This document shows, piece by piece, positions 1 to 6,197 of a stretch of 6,197 bases of DNA. Origin of the DNA: an uncultured Fidelibacterota bacterium (GTDB lineage Bacteria; Marinisomatota; Marinisomatia; Marinisomatales; UBA1611); the NCBI GenBank assembly GCA_913043185.1, contig CAJWMI010000082.1:1-6197 (forward strand), written 5' to 3'. The translations under genes and the position numbers were made by a program. How positions within the stretch are numbered: position 1 is the stretch's first letter; each line of letters starts with the position of its first letter. The notes under the pieces are model-generated. The model did no database searches and was not told where the DNA came from. It was given only the letters and a program-made list of their open reading frames with translations.

Positions 1-1031
1 GTGGAGAAAATACTGGTACAGAAACTAAATTGGTGAACAAATCTGAAAATATTGTGATGGTAGATGCTATTAATCACGCATTGCATGAGGAGATGGCTAA
101 AAATGAAAAAATGATAATCTATGGAGAAGATATTGCGGATCCCAAAGGAGGCGTTTTTACTGCTACAAAAGGTCTATCTTCTGCATTTGGTAAAAAGAGA
201 GTTTTTAATTCTCCTCTAGCAGAGTCAAGCATTGTAGGGACTGCGGTGGGGATGGCGGTTGCAGGATATAAGCCTGTAATTGAAATCCAGTTTGCAGATT
301 ATATCTGGACAGCAATGATGCAGATAAGAAATGAAGTTTCAGTAATGCGCTATAGATCCAATAATGATTGGACCTGTCCACTAATAATAAGAGTGCCAGT
401 TGGTGGATATATCCATGGAGCCTTATGTCATAGTCAATCTATCGATGGTTATTTTATGCATATGCCTGGTATTTATATTGCTTATCCTTCTAACGCAAAG
501 GATGCAAAAGGTCTATTAAAGATGGCCTGCAGGATGAATGATCCAGTAATCTTTATGGAACACAAAGGGCTCTACCGGCAGCCTTATGCATCTACTGAAG
601 AGCCAAACGAGGATTATTTACTACCCTTTGGCAAAGCTAATTATGTAGTTCATGGTGAAGATCTAACAATCATATGTTGGGGAGCTATGGTTCAAAAAAG
701 TATAGATGCTATACATGAACTGGGGCTTGGAGAGGATTCAGTGGAGGTTATAGATCTTCGAACTCTTAATCCCATTGATTATGAAACAATAGAGCATTCA
801 CTTAGTAAAACAGGTAAGATTTTAGTTGTTTATGAGGATAATTTAACAAATGGACCAGGTTCAGAAATTTGCTCTATAATCACAGATAAATATTTTGATT
901 TATTAGATGGACCAGTTAGGAGAATTGCTTCAAAAGATAGCCCAATTCCGTATAATTGGTTTTTAGAGGAAAAAGTATTAATCCAGGTGGAAGATATTGC
1001 AAGAGCCATAAATGATTTATTGGAGTATTAG
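1..1031 (+). CDS. 2-oxoacid dehydrogenase E1 component, beta region (5' partial; probably the C-terminal half of a fused E1 alpha/beta)
   Basis: This is the thiamine-diphosphate-dependent E1 subunit of a pyruvate or branched-chain 2-oxoacid dehydrogenase complex, which decarboxylates the 2-oxoacid and passes the acyl group to E2 lipoyl groups in the cytoplasm. Numbered from the TTG at position 30, the beta-subunit signature YGEDIAD lies at 31-37, NSPLAESSIVG at 60-70 (E65 corresponds to the glutamate that activates the cofactor pyrimidine ring) and HSQSIDGYFMHMPG at 134-147. The C-terminal transketolase-like domain follows from about residue 200. The frame is open to the left edge and no good Shine-Dalgarno precedes the TTG (30), GTG (33) or ATG (57) candidates. 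The residues before the TTG (GENTGTETK) read like a linker, so I infer that the alpha half lies upstream in the same polypeptide. The E2 gene follows immediately. The substrate (pyruvate or branched-chain) cannot be decided from this part. Family is certain; the fusion is probable. Confidence 0.93.
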   Translation, partial: GENTGTETKLVNKSENIVMVDAINHALHEEMAKNEKMIIYGEDIADPKGGVFTATKGLSSAFGKKRVFNSPLAESSIVGTAVGMAVAGYKPVIEIQFADYIWTAMMQIRNEVSVMRYRSNNDWTCPLIIRVPVGGYIHGALCHSQSIDGYFMHMPGIYIAYPSNAKDAKGLLKMACRMNDPVIFMEHKGLYRQPYASTEEPNEDYLLPFGKANYVVHGEDLTIICWGAMVQKSIDAIHELGLGEDSVEVIDLRTLNPIDYETIEHSLSKTGKILVVYEDNLTNGPGSEICSIITDKYFDLLDGPVRRIASKDSPIPYNWFLEEKVLIQVEDIARAINDLLEY

Positions 1032-2333
1032 ATGGTTGTAGATGTAGTAATGCCCAAAATGGGAGAGAGTATTATGGAGGGCACTATCCTTGAGTGGTAT
1101 AAGAAAGTTGGTGACTCAATTGAAAAGGATGAAACCCTTTTAGAGATTGGTACAGACAAAGTTGATTCGGAAATCCCATCACCGGCATCTGGGACGATAT
1201 CTGAAATATTGGCAAATCCAAATGATATTGTAAATGTTGGTAAGGTCATCGCCAAGATTGATACGAATGAAAGCGGTATTCAGGAAGACAAAATAGAGAA
1301 AGAAGAACCAAAGTCAGCAAAAGATAAAGAAGTCACTATTCCCTCAAAATCCTTGTCTTCTCCTAATAAAGAAACAGAGAAAACTCAGAAAAATATTATA
1401 GTTAAGATGTCAGATAATACAAGCAGTGCTATCCTTACGCCAGCAGTGATGAAGATTGCAAGCCGACAAGGTATTAGTCTAAGTGAGCTTGAACTAATTG
1501 ATGGAACCGGTGCAAATGGGAGGGTAACAAAAAAAGATCTACAAAACTATATTAATACAAATACAGACTCTGATTTTAAGCCTACAAAAAAATCTGTTGT
1601 AAAGCCAAAATCATTACCAAATGTTCAGGGTGGCAAAAAAATTCAGATCGACCATATGAGAAAAATGATCTCTGAACACATGCGTTATAGTCTTGATACA
1701 TCTGCACATGTATATATAATGAATGAAGTAGATATGACTAATATTGTGCAATATGTTGATGAAAAAGAAGACACATTTTTTGAAAAAGAGAGGTTTAAAC
1801 TTACGTACACACCATTTATTATTCTTGCAACCGTAAACGCATTAAAAGAGATGCCTGAAATGAATTCTTCTATTGATGGAGACTCTATCATTTATCATAA
1901 TAGTATTAATATGGGAATAGCCGTATCAGTTGATAGTGGATTGATGGTTCCAAGCATATTTAACTGTGATGAAAAAAATCTATTGGGTATTAGCCGCGAT
2001 CTGAATGCGATAGTTGATCGGACTCGGAAAAAAAGCATAAGCCCAGATGAGCTACAGGGATCAACATTCACAATATCTAACTTTGGTGTGTTTGATGCTA
2101 CTATAGGCACACCTATAATAAATCAGCCTAATGTTGGAATACTTGGAACTGGTGCTATAAAGAAACAGCCAATAGTTATAGAGAGAGACAACTCTGATAT
2201 TATCGCCATACGCAGTATGATGATGCTTTCGTTAGGCTTTGATCATAGATTAATCGATGGGGCGGGCGGAGCTATTTTTATTGCTAAAGTAAAAGAAAAT
2301 TTAGAGCTGATGGATTTAAAGGATTTGTTATAG
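1032..2333 (+). CDS. Dihydrolipoyl acyltransferase, E2 component of a 2-oxoacid dehydrogenase complex
   Basis: E2 forms the core of the complex and transfers the acyl group from its swinging lipoyl arm to coenzyme A. The 433-residue protein has the standard order. A single lipoyl domain covers about 1-77, with the modified lysine K43 in GTDKVDSE. A charged, flexible linker covers about 78-133. The peripheral subunit-binding domain (about 134-174) starts near ILTPAVMKIASRQG and contains GTGANGRVTKKDL. A second linker leads to the catalytic domain (about 204-433). The active-site motif DHRLIDG near the C-terminus supplies H405 and D409. Length is normal for an E2 with one lipoyl domain. The ATG abuts the E1 stop codon with zero spacing, and GGAG at 1022-1025 inside the E1 end is a good ribosome binding site, so the start is secure and translation is probably coupled. 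Whether it is a PDH or a branched-chain E2 is unresolved. No E3 (dihydrolipoamide dehydrogenase) gene lies in the window. Confidence 0.95.
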   Translation: MVVDVVMPKMGESIMEGTILEWYKKVGDSIEKDETLLEIGTDKVDSEIPSPASGTISEILANPNDIVNVGKVIAKIDTNESGIQEDKIEKEEPKSAKDKEVTIPSKSLSSPNKETEKTQKNIIVKMSDNTSSAILTPAVMKIASRQGISLSELELIDGTGANGRVTKKDLQNYINTNTDSDFKPTKKSVVKPKSLPNVQGGKKIQIDHMRKMISEHMRYSLDTSAHVYIMNEVDMTNIVQYVDEKEDTFFEKERFKLTYTPFIILATVNALKEMPEMNSSIDGDSIIYHNSINMGIAVSVDSGLMVPSIFNCDEKNLLGISRDLNAIVDRTRKKSISPDELQGSTFTISNFGVFDATIGTPIINQPNVGILGTGAIKKQPIVIERDNSDIIAIRSMMMLSLGFDHRLIDGAGGAIFIAKVKENLELMDLKDLL

Positions 2334-3196
2334 TGTCTGACTTAGTACCAAAGGAATATAAGCCCAAGGTTAGGCTTCAGATTGGATCAGGTTATCGATT
2401 TGTAAATGGAGTTGTAAACAATTATAACCTAAACACTGTGTGTGAGGAGGCAAACTGTCCAAATATTTATGAATGTTGGAACAGAGGAACTGCCACCATC
2501 ATGATTTTAGGAGATGTCTGTACTAGAGCGTGCGGCTTTTGTGCAGTAAAAACAGGTAAACCAACCTGGAATGACACGCTAGAGCCATTTCGAACAGCAA
2601 TGGCTGTGAAAAAAATGAAACTCAGACATGTGGTCATAACCTCAGTTGATAGAGATGATATTAAAAATGATTATGGTGTATCCATATGGGAGAAAACCAT
2701 AAGAGAGATTCATAAATATGTTCCTGATTGTACCGTTGAGGTTCTAACGCCTGATTTTAAAGGAGATAAATCTTTACTAAAAAAAGTATTTAATGCAAAG
2801 CCTGAAATATTTAGTCATAATGTCGAATGTGTTGAGCGAATCAGTAAGGCAGTAAGGACTCAGGCAGATTGGAAAAGAAGCCTTAATGTATTAAGATACT
2901 CGTCTGAGCATGGATTGTTGACCAAAACCGGAATAATGGTTGGACTCGGAGAAACATCTGATGAGGTTATTAGGACAATGGAAGAGGTTTATGATATAGG
3001 CGTATCAATCTTTACTATAGGACAGTATTTACAACCTACAAAAGATCATTTAAAGGTGATGTCGTATATCACCAAAGATAAATTTAATCAATATAAGAAT
3101 ATTGGACTTAAAATAGGTTTTGATATTGTCGAATCAGGACCTCTCGTTCGTAGTTCGTATCATGCAGATGAACAGGCACGCGTAACAATAAAATAA
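2333..3196 (+). CDS. lipA: Lipoyl synthase (radical SAM, [4Fe-4S])
   Basis: LipA inserts two sulfur atoms into the octanoyl chain carried by lipoyl domains, using S-adenosylmethionine radicals and a sacrificial auxiliary iron-sulfur cluster. Both cluster motifs are present: the auxiliary CX4CX5C at C37, C42 and C48 (VCEEANCPNIYEC) and the radical-SAM CX3CX2C at C63, C67 and C70 (CTRACGFC). The conserved RSSY motif, whose serine binds the auxiliary cluster, is at 273-276 near the C-terminus. The 287-residue length fits the family. The GTG start overlaps the E2 stop by one base (TAGTG), with AAAGGA at 2318-2323 as ribosome binding site. The next in-frame ATG (residue 57, MILGD) lies past the auxiliary cysteines, so GTG is the credible start. 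Its place directly after E2 implies co-expression of the lipoyl enzyme with its target. The octanoyl transferase or ligase it needs (LipB or LplA type) is not in the window. Confidence 0.97.
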   Translation: MSDLVPKEYKPKVRLQIGSGYRFVNGVVNNYNLNTVCEEANCPNIYECWNRGTATIMILGDVCTRACGFCAVKTGKPTWNDTLEPFRTAMAVKKMKLRHVVITSVDRDDIKNDYGVSIWEKTIREIHKYVPDCTVEVLTPDFKGDKSLLKKVFNAKPEIFSHNVECVERISKAVRTQADWKRSLNVLRYSSEHGLLTKTGIMVGLGETSDEVIRTMEEVYDIGVSIFTIGQYLQPTKDHLKVMSYITKDKFNQYKNIGLKIGFDIVESGPLVRSSYHADEQARVTIK

Positions 3197-3290
3197 CTAG
3201 ATGAATATTAGAAGTCAGTTTGTTAGACACTTTGTACGCCATTATTGCAGAAAAAATAATTATTAAACACATTTTTATATATAAATTGTT

Positions 3291-3307
3291 TTGGCATAAT
3301 GATTGCA
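3291..3307 (+). promoter_or_regulatory. Predicted sigma-54 (RpoN) -24/-12 promoter of lon
   Basis: The 17 bases TTGGCATAATGATTGCA match the sigma-54 consensus YTGGCACGRNNNTTGCW at all but two defined positions. The invariant GG (3293-3294) and GC (3305-3306) are separated by exactly 10 bases, as required. Transcription would start near 3318, giving a leader of about 23 bases before the lon ATG. Sigma-54 promoters need an enhancer-binding activator; no upstream activator site could be recognised. An alternative reading of the same bases is a sigma-70-type extended -10 (TGGCATAAT, 3292-3300) with only a weak -35, so the sigma-54 call rests on motif fit alone. Confidence 0.6.
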
Positions 3308-3331
3308 ATAATAATTAATCATAATTAAAGC

Positions 3332-3337
3332 AGGAAA
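3332..3337 (+). promoter_or_regulatory. Ribosome binding site of lon
   Basis: AGGAAA lies three bases before the ATG at 3341, with its AGG core six bases away. This is a reasonable Shine-Dalgarno and supports the chosen lon start, which also matches where Lon proteins usually begin relative to the [10 protein letters not shown] motif. Confidence 0.6.
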
Positions 3338-3340
3338 AAC

Positions 3341-5848
3341 ATGGCAGATAAATTATCTGAAAAAGATATTGAAAATATATCTATAGAGGGTACAGAAGAA
3401 TATGCAGTTATGCCCCTTCGTAATACAGTATTATTTCCTCAGCAAGTTATACCAATATATATTGGTCGAGAGAAATCACTGAAACTCATATCTGATCTTG
3501 AATCAGAAAAAAGCAAATATATTATTGTCGTTGCTCAAGAAGATGGTTCTATAGAAGATCCGAATCCTGAAGACTTATACTCATATGGGACATTAGCAAC
3601 AGTTCTAAAAGTTTTTGCAATGCCGGATAATAGTAAATCAGCTATTGTTCAGGGTATTACTCGTGTGAAAATATTAGACTATATTAATAAAGAACCATAT
3701 TTCAAGGCTGCAGTCAGTACAATAAGTGATGATCCTATAAGAGATGAGATAGAGATTGTCAGTATTGCAGATAATCTTAGAAGAACATTTTCAGATTTGA
3801 TTAAGGTTGCTCCCAATCTTACGGAAGAGCATACTGGCATGCTTTCTAATATTCAGAAGCCAAACAGGCTTGTAGACAGGGCAGTGTCTCTAATGACATT
3901 ACCTAATCAAGAAAAACAAGATATTCTTGAAGAGATAAATATTAAAAAGAGAATAGAAAAAGCTATTTCAATTATTAATAGAGAAATTCAGAGAATAAAA
4001 CTGGGTGAAGAAATACAAACCGAAGTACATGATGAAATCGCAAAAACACAGAGAGAGTATTATCTTCGTGAACAGATGAAAGCTATACAAAAAGAACTAG
4101 GAGAGGATGAAGGGACTGTTGAGCTAAAAGAACTTGAGGATAGAATAAAAGCTGCGAAAATGCCAGAAGATTCTGAATTGGTTGCAATGAAAGAATTGGA
4201 CAGGCTTTCAAGAATTCCAACTCAGTCACCTGAATATAATGTATCCAGGACCTACATAGAGTGGATTGCAGATTTACCATGGAGTAAATCATCTAAAGAC
4301 AGGATAGACGTTAAAAAAGCACTAAAAATTTTAGATGAAGATCATTATGGATTAGAAAAAGTTAAAGAAAGAATAATAGAATACCTTGCGGTTAGAAACT
4401 TAAAACAAAAAAGAAATCCCGACGGAAATGTACGTGGGCCCATATTATGCTTTGGTGGGCCTCCAGGAGTTGGTAAAACTTCACTTGGTAAGTCGATAGC
4501 CAGAGCTATGGGAAGAGAATTCATACGATTATCCCTAGGTGGGGTCAGAGATGAAGCAGAAATTAGAGGTCATAGAAGGACTTATATTGGAGCTCTACCA
4601 GGGAGAATTATTCAGAATATTAAAAAAGCGGGAACTAATAATCCGGTATTTATGCTTGATGAAGTTGACAAACTAGGATCTGATTTTAGAGGAGACCCTT
4701 CATCCGCTTTGCTAGAAGTATTAGACCCAGAACAGAATCATTCGTTTAATGATCACTACCTTGAGATTGATTTTGATTTAAGCAAAGTGATGTTTATAGC
4801 TACAGCAAATAATTATGGGAATATCCCCCCTGCGTTGCGTGACCGAATGGAGATTCTAGAGTTTTCAGGCTACATCCAAGATGAAAAGGTTCAAATAGCT
4901 AAACGGCATTTAGTTCCAAAACAAGTTGAAGAAAACGGTTTAAAAAAGCCAGAAGTATCCTTAGATGTTAATTCAATAAAAGAACTAATAAGCGCGTACA
5001 CCAGAGAAGCAGGTGTCCGCCAGCTTGAAAGAGAGATAGCCAATGTCCTTAGAAAAGTTGCAAGAGAAATTGTTGAGACAAATGTAAAAAAGATTAAAGT
5101 AACAAAGACAAAAGTCCACGACTTGTTAGGCGCTTCTAGATTTCATTCAGAGCTTGCGGAAAGAACTACTGAGCCGGGAGTTGTGACTGGTCTAGCTTGG
5201 ACTGCCGCTGGTGGCGATATTTTGTTTATAGAATCAACAAAGATGCAGGGTAAAGGTAAACTTACTCTAACTGGTCAACTCGGCGATGTTATGAAAGAAT
5301 CTGCCACTGCGGGATTAACTTTTGTTAGAGCTCATGCAAATAGTTTTGGTATTGAACCTAGTTTTAATGAAGAGACGGATATCCATGTCCATGTTCCAGC
5401 TGGTGCAATACCAAAAGATGGTCCATCTGCCGGTGTAAGCATGGTGACTTCGCTAGTTTCTCTTATGACCAATACACCAGTAAAAAATAGGGTGGCAATG
5501 ACTGGTGAAATAACGCTTAGAGGAAATGTTCTTCCTATTGGTGGCGTAAAAGAAAAGGTTACTGCAGCCCATAGAGCTGGAATTAAAGAGGTAATTCTTC
5601 CTGATTTGAATCGTAAGGATTTAGAAGATGTACCAGATCATGTTTCAAAAGATTTAACCTTCCACTTTGCTAAAGAGATTTGGGATGTTCTAAGGGTTGC
5701 TTTACCAGCATCCGACCAGTCACTCTCCCGAAATACTCGTCAAGAGGTTTCCCATTTACATTTATTTGTCCTGATCCTTGCTTTAGGAAAACGCGGGCAG
5801 TGGAGGTTTTTCTTCGGCCGGTGCGGAGGTGCTCTGATTTTTCCATAA
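3341..5848 (+). CDS. lon: ATP-dependent protease Lon, with an aberrant C-terminal tail read from antisense rpsI
   Basis: Lon is a cytoplasmic ring-shaped AAA+ serine protease that degrades misfolded and regulatory proteins. The N-terminal substrate-binding domain begins at [10 protein letters not shown] (about residue 24) and runs to about 210, followed by a helical, coiled-coil-like segment. The AAA+ module has Walker A GPPGVGKT (373-380, K379), Walker B MLDEVDK (438-444, D440/E441), sensor ATANN and arginine-rich RDRMEI. The S16 protease domain begins near residue 610 and has the complete Ser-Lys dyad: S696 in KDGPSAG and K739 in GGVKEK, 43 residues apart as in E. coli S679/K722. Lon-like sequence ends at about VLRVALP (783-789), where family members normally stop soon after. 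The remaining ~46 residues are not Lon: the DNA encoding them (about 5708-5848) is the reverse strand of rpsI. The native stop codon is therefore missing. All catalytic parts are intact; the tail is best treated as an artefact or rearrangement product. Confidence 0.93.
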   Translation: MADKLSEKDIENISIEGTEEYAVMPLRNTVLFPQQVIPIYIGREKSLKLISDLESEKSKYIIVVAQEDGSIEDPNPEDLYSYGTLATVLKVFAMPDNSKSAIVQGITRVKILDYINKEPYFKAAVSTISDDPIRDEIEIVSIADNLRRTFSDLIKVAPNLTEEHTGMLSNIQKPNRLVDRAVSLMTLPNQEKQDILEEINIKKRIEKAISIINREIQRIKLGEEIQTEVHDEIAKTQREYYLREQMKAIQKELGEDEGTVELKELEDRIKAAKMPEDSELVAMKELDRLSRIPTQSPEYNVSRTYIEWIADLPWSKSSKDRIDVKKALKILDEDHYGLEKVKERIIEYLAVRNLKQKRNPDGNVRGPILCFGGPPGVGKTSLGKSIARAMGREFIRLSLGGVRDEAEIRGHRRTYIGALPGRIIQNIKKAGTNNPVFMLDEVDKLGSDFRGDPSSALLEVLDPEQNHSFNDHYLEIDFDLSKVMFIATANNYGNIPPALRDRMEILEFSGYIQDEKVQIAKRHLVPKQVEENGLKKPEVSLDVNSIKELISAYTREAGVRQLEREIANVLRKVAREIVETNVKKIKVTKTKVHDLLGASRFHSELAERTTEPGVVTGLAWTAAGGDILFIESTKMQGKGKLTLTGQLGDVMKESATAGLTFVRAHANSFGIEPSFNEETDIHVHVPAGAIPKDGPSAGVSMVTSLVSLMTNTPVKNRVAMTGEITLRGNVLPIGGVKEKVTAAHRAGIKEVILPDLNRKDLEDVPDHVSKDLTFHFAKEIWDVLRVALPASDQSLSRNTRQEVSHLHLFVLILALGKRGQWRFFFGRCGGALIFP
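5670..5846 (-). pseudogene. rpsI: 30S ribosomal protein S9, 5' fragment truncated at the lon junction
   Basis: The minus-strand frame starts at ATG 5846-5844 and encodes 58 residues before a stop at 5672-5670. Residues 8-53 are clear S9: [13 protein letters not shown] (8-20), [20 protein letters not shown] (21-40), then RMLVKQPLE (45-53), matching the GTGRRKS, VNG, EYFGR and RQPLE blocks of the family. Residues 54-58 (HPKSL) come from antisense lon. Full S9 is about 130 residues, so some 77 are missing, including the basic C-terminal tail ending in KR that reaches the P-site tRNA. The start lies three bases after the rplM stop, the usual rplM-rpsI operon order, which confirms identity. As present here it cannot encode a working S9. 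It lies wholly inside the aberrant 3' part of the lon reading frame on the opposite strand. Confidence 0.88.
5688..5710. other. Chimeric or deletion junction joining the lon 3' end to truncated rpsI
   Basis: On the plus strand Lon homology continues through V-A-L (to about 5704). On the minus strand S9 homology continues through K-Q-P-L-E (down to 5688). The roughly 17 shared bases make sense in both proteins, after which each strand loses its family's sequence. This is the pattern left by joining two sequences at a short stretch of shared bases. Both genes lose their natural ends here and there is no intergenic DNA. It may be a cloning, amplification or assembly chimera, or a genuine deletion. 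Confidence 0.75.
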
Positions 5849-5849
5849 T

Positions 5850-6197
5850 CTAGGATAGTTCCAAAGTTGCGGGTTGCTGAGCGGAGTGTTTATGATTTGG
5901 TCCACTGTACACTTTCAATTTTTTAAACATCGCTCTCCCGAGAGGTCCTTTCGGGAGCATACCTTTCACAGCGTATTCGATGGCAGCGGTCGGGGATTTT
6001 GCTAGTAAATCCTCTAAATTGGTACTTTTTAATCCTCCTGGATATCCGGAATGGCGATAATACACTTTATCTTTGAATTTGTTCCCAGAGACTTTTATAT
6101 TTTCTGCGTTTACTACAACTATGTAATCACCCGTGTCGGCATGCGGTGTATATTCGGGCTTGTGTTTCCCTCGCAACCTTTTTGCAATTTCACTAGC
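5850..6197 (-). CDS. rplM: 50S ribosomal protein L13 (5' partial, runs off the right edge)
   Basis: L13 is an early-assembling protein of the large ribosomal subunit. The 115 visible residues begin [19 protein letters not shown] and include [33 protein letters not shown], the hallmark [19 protein letters not shown] and a C-terminal AQQP motif, all typical of L13. The frame is open through the window edge. A TTG at 6176-6174 could be mistaken for a start, but it is the leucine of the conserved KRLRGKHK and the gene continues beyond 6197. About 30 N-terminal residues are missing compared with the usual ~142. It is followed after three bases by rpsI, the conserved operon partner. The sequence resembles proteobacterial L13 more than Bacteroidota L13 as I remember them, and its GC content is higher than that of the left part of the window. 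Confidence 0.95.
   Translation of the reverse strand, partial: ASEIAKRLRGKHKPEYTPHADTGDYIVVVNAENIKVSGNKFKDKVYYRHSGYPGGLKSTNLEDLLAKSPTAAIEYAVKGMLPKGPLGRAMFKKLKVYSGPNHKHSAQQPATLELS

Larger units (their letters stand above)
3197..3340. other. Intergenic gap between lipA and lon
   Basis: This 144-base, very AT-rich gap is the only substantial non-coding stretch. It holds the predicted lon promoter and ribosome binding site near its right end. The left part (3197-3290) shows no G+C-rich hairpin with a T-run, so I cannot identify an intrinsic terminator for the lipA operon. A perfect 9-base inverted repeat (ATTATTGCA at 3241-3249 and TGCAATAAT at 3304-3312) is present, but in such AT-rich sequence it may be chance. 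Confidence 0.6.

Noticed and set aside
1149..1169. Glycine in place of glutamate before the lipoyl TDK motif of E2 as a defect
   Set aside because: The residue before TDK varies in branched-chain-type and actinobacterial E2 lipoyl domains (A, S or G occur), and the modified lysine K43 is intact.
1028..1255. Antisense open frame of 75 codons opposite the start of E2
   Set aside because: It lies opposite a strongly conserved lipoyl domain, has no family resemblance and no ribosome binding site; the same applies to antisense frames at 1685-1891, 1895-2110 and 4083-4292.
3197..3290. Rho-independent terminator after lipA
   Set aside because: No stem with enough G+C followed by a T-run was found; the TTTTT at 3272-3276 has no convincing hairpin before it.
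3108..3308. Minus-strand open frame of 66 codons across the lipA end and intergenic gap
   Set aside because: Its right end covers the predicted lon promoter and its left part is antisense to the conserved lipA C-terminus; there is no recognisable protein and no start signal.
5708..5848. Novel membrane-anchoring C-terminal domain on Lon
   Set aside because: The reverse strand of this stretch encodes unmistakable S9 sequence directly after rplM, so the hydrophobic tail is a by-product of the junction.
6174..6176. TTG as the start codon of rplM, giving a 108-residue protein
   Set aside because: Seven more in-frame codons to the edge encode ASEIAKR, which fits conserved L13 sequence just before LRGKHK; the gene is cut by the window and does not start here.

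Overview
The window is an AT-rich bacterial segment with five recognisable protein genes and one broken one. The left 5.7 kb reads rightward: the end of a 2-oxoacid dehydrogenase E1 gene (beta region), the E2 acyltransferase, lipoyl synthase (lipA) and the ATP-dependent protease lon. The right 0.5 kb reads leftward: rplM (ribosomal protein L13, cut by the window edge) followed by the first third of rpsI (ribosomal protein S9). No tRNA, rRNA, insertion sequence or CRISPR array was seen.

Positions 1-3196 look like one transcription unit. The E1 stop and E2 start are directly adjacent, and the E2 stop shares one base with the GTG start of lipA. The products fit together: E1 decarboxylates a 2-oxoacid, E2 carries the acyl group on a lipoyl-lysine, and LipA inserts the sulfurs that make that lipoyl group. 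The E1 reading frame stays open to the left edge, and its sequence resembles the beta half of the fused E1 alpha/beta proteins of Bacteroidota-like (FCB group) bacteria. The source of this part is therefore probably an FCB-type bacterium, possibly an uncultured marine one; this is inferred from remembered family resemblance, not from a search.

The only sizeable non-coding gap (3197-3340) holds a near-consensus sigma-54 (-24/-12) promoter in front of lon, with a Shine-Dalgarno sequence just before the lon ATG.

The most striking feature is at about 5688-5710. The lon frame runs without a stop into the antisense strand of rpsI, and rpsI loses its last ~60% at the same spot. Two convergent genes are thus fused 3' end to 3' end, with no lon stop of its own, no intergenic space and no terminator. 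GC content also rises there, from about 34% in sampled lon segments to about 45% across the ribosomal genes (hand counts), and L13 looks proteobacterial. The simplest reading is a chimera (cloning, amplification or assembly) or a deletion joining two unrelated loci, not a new Lon architecture.
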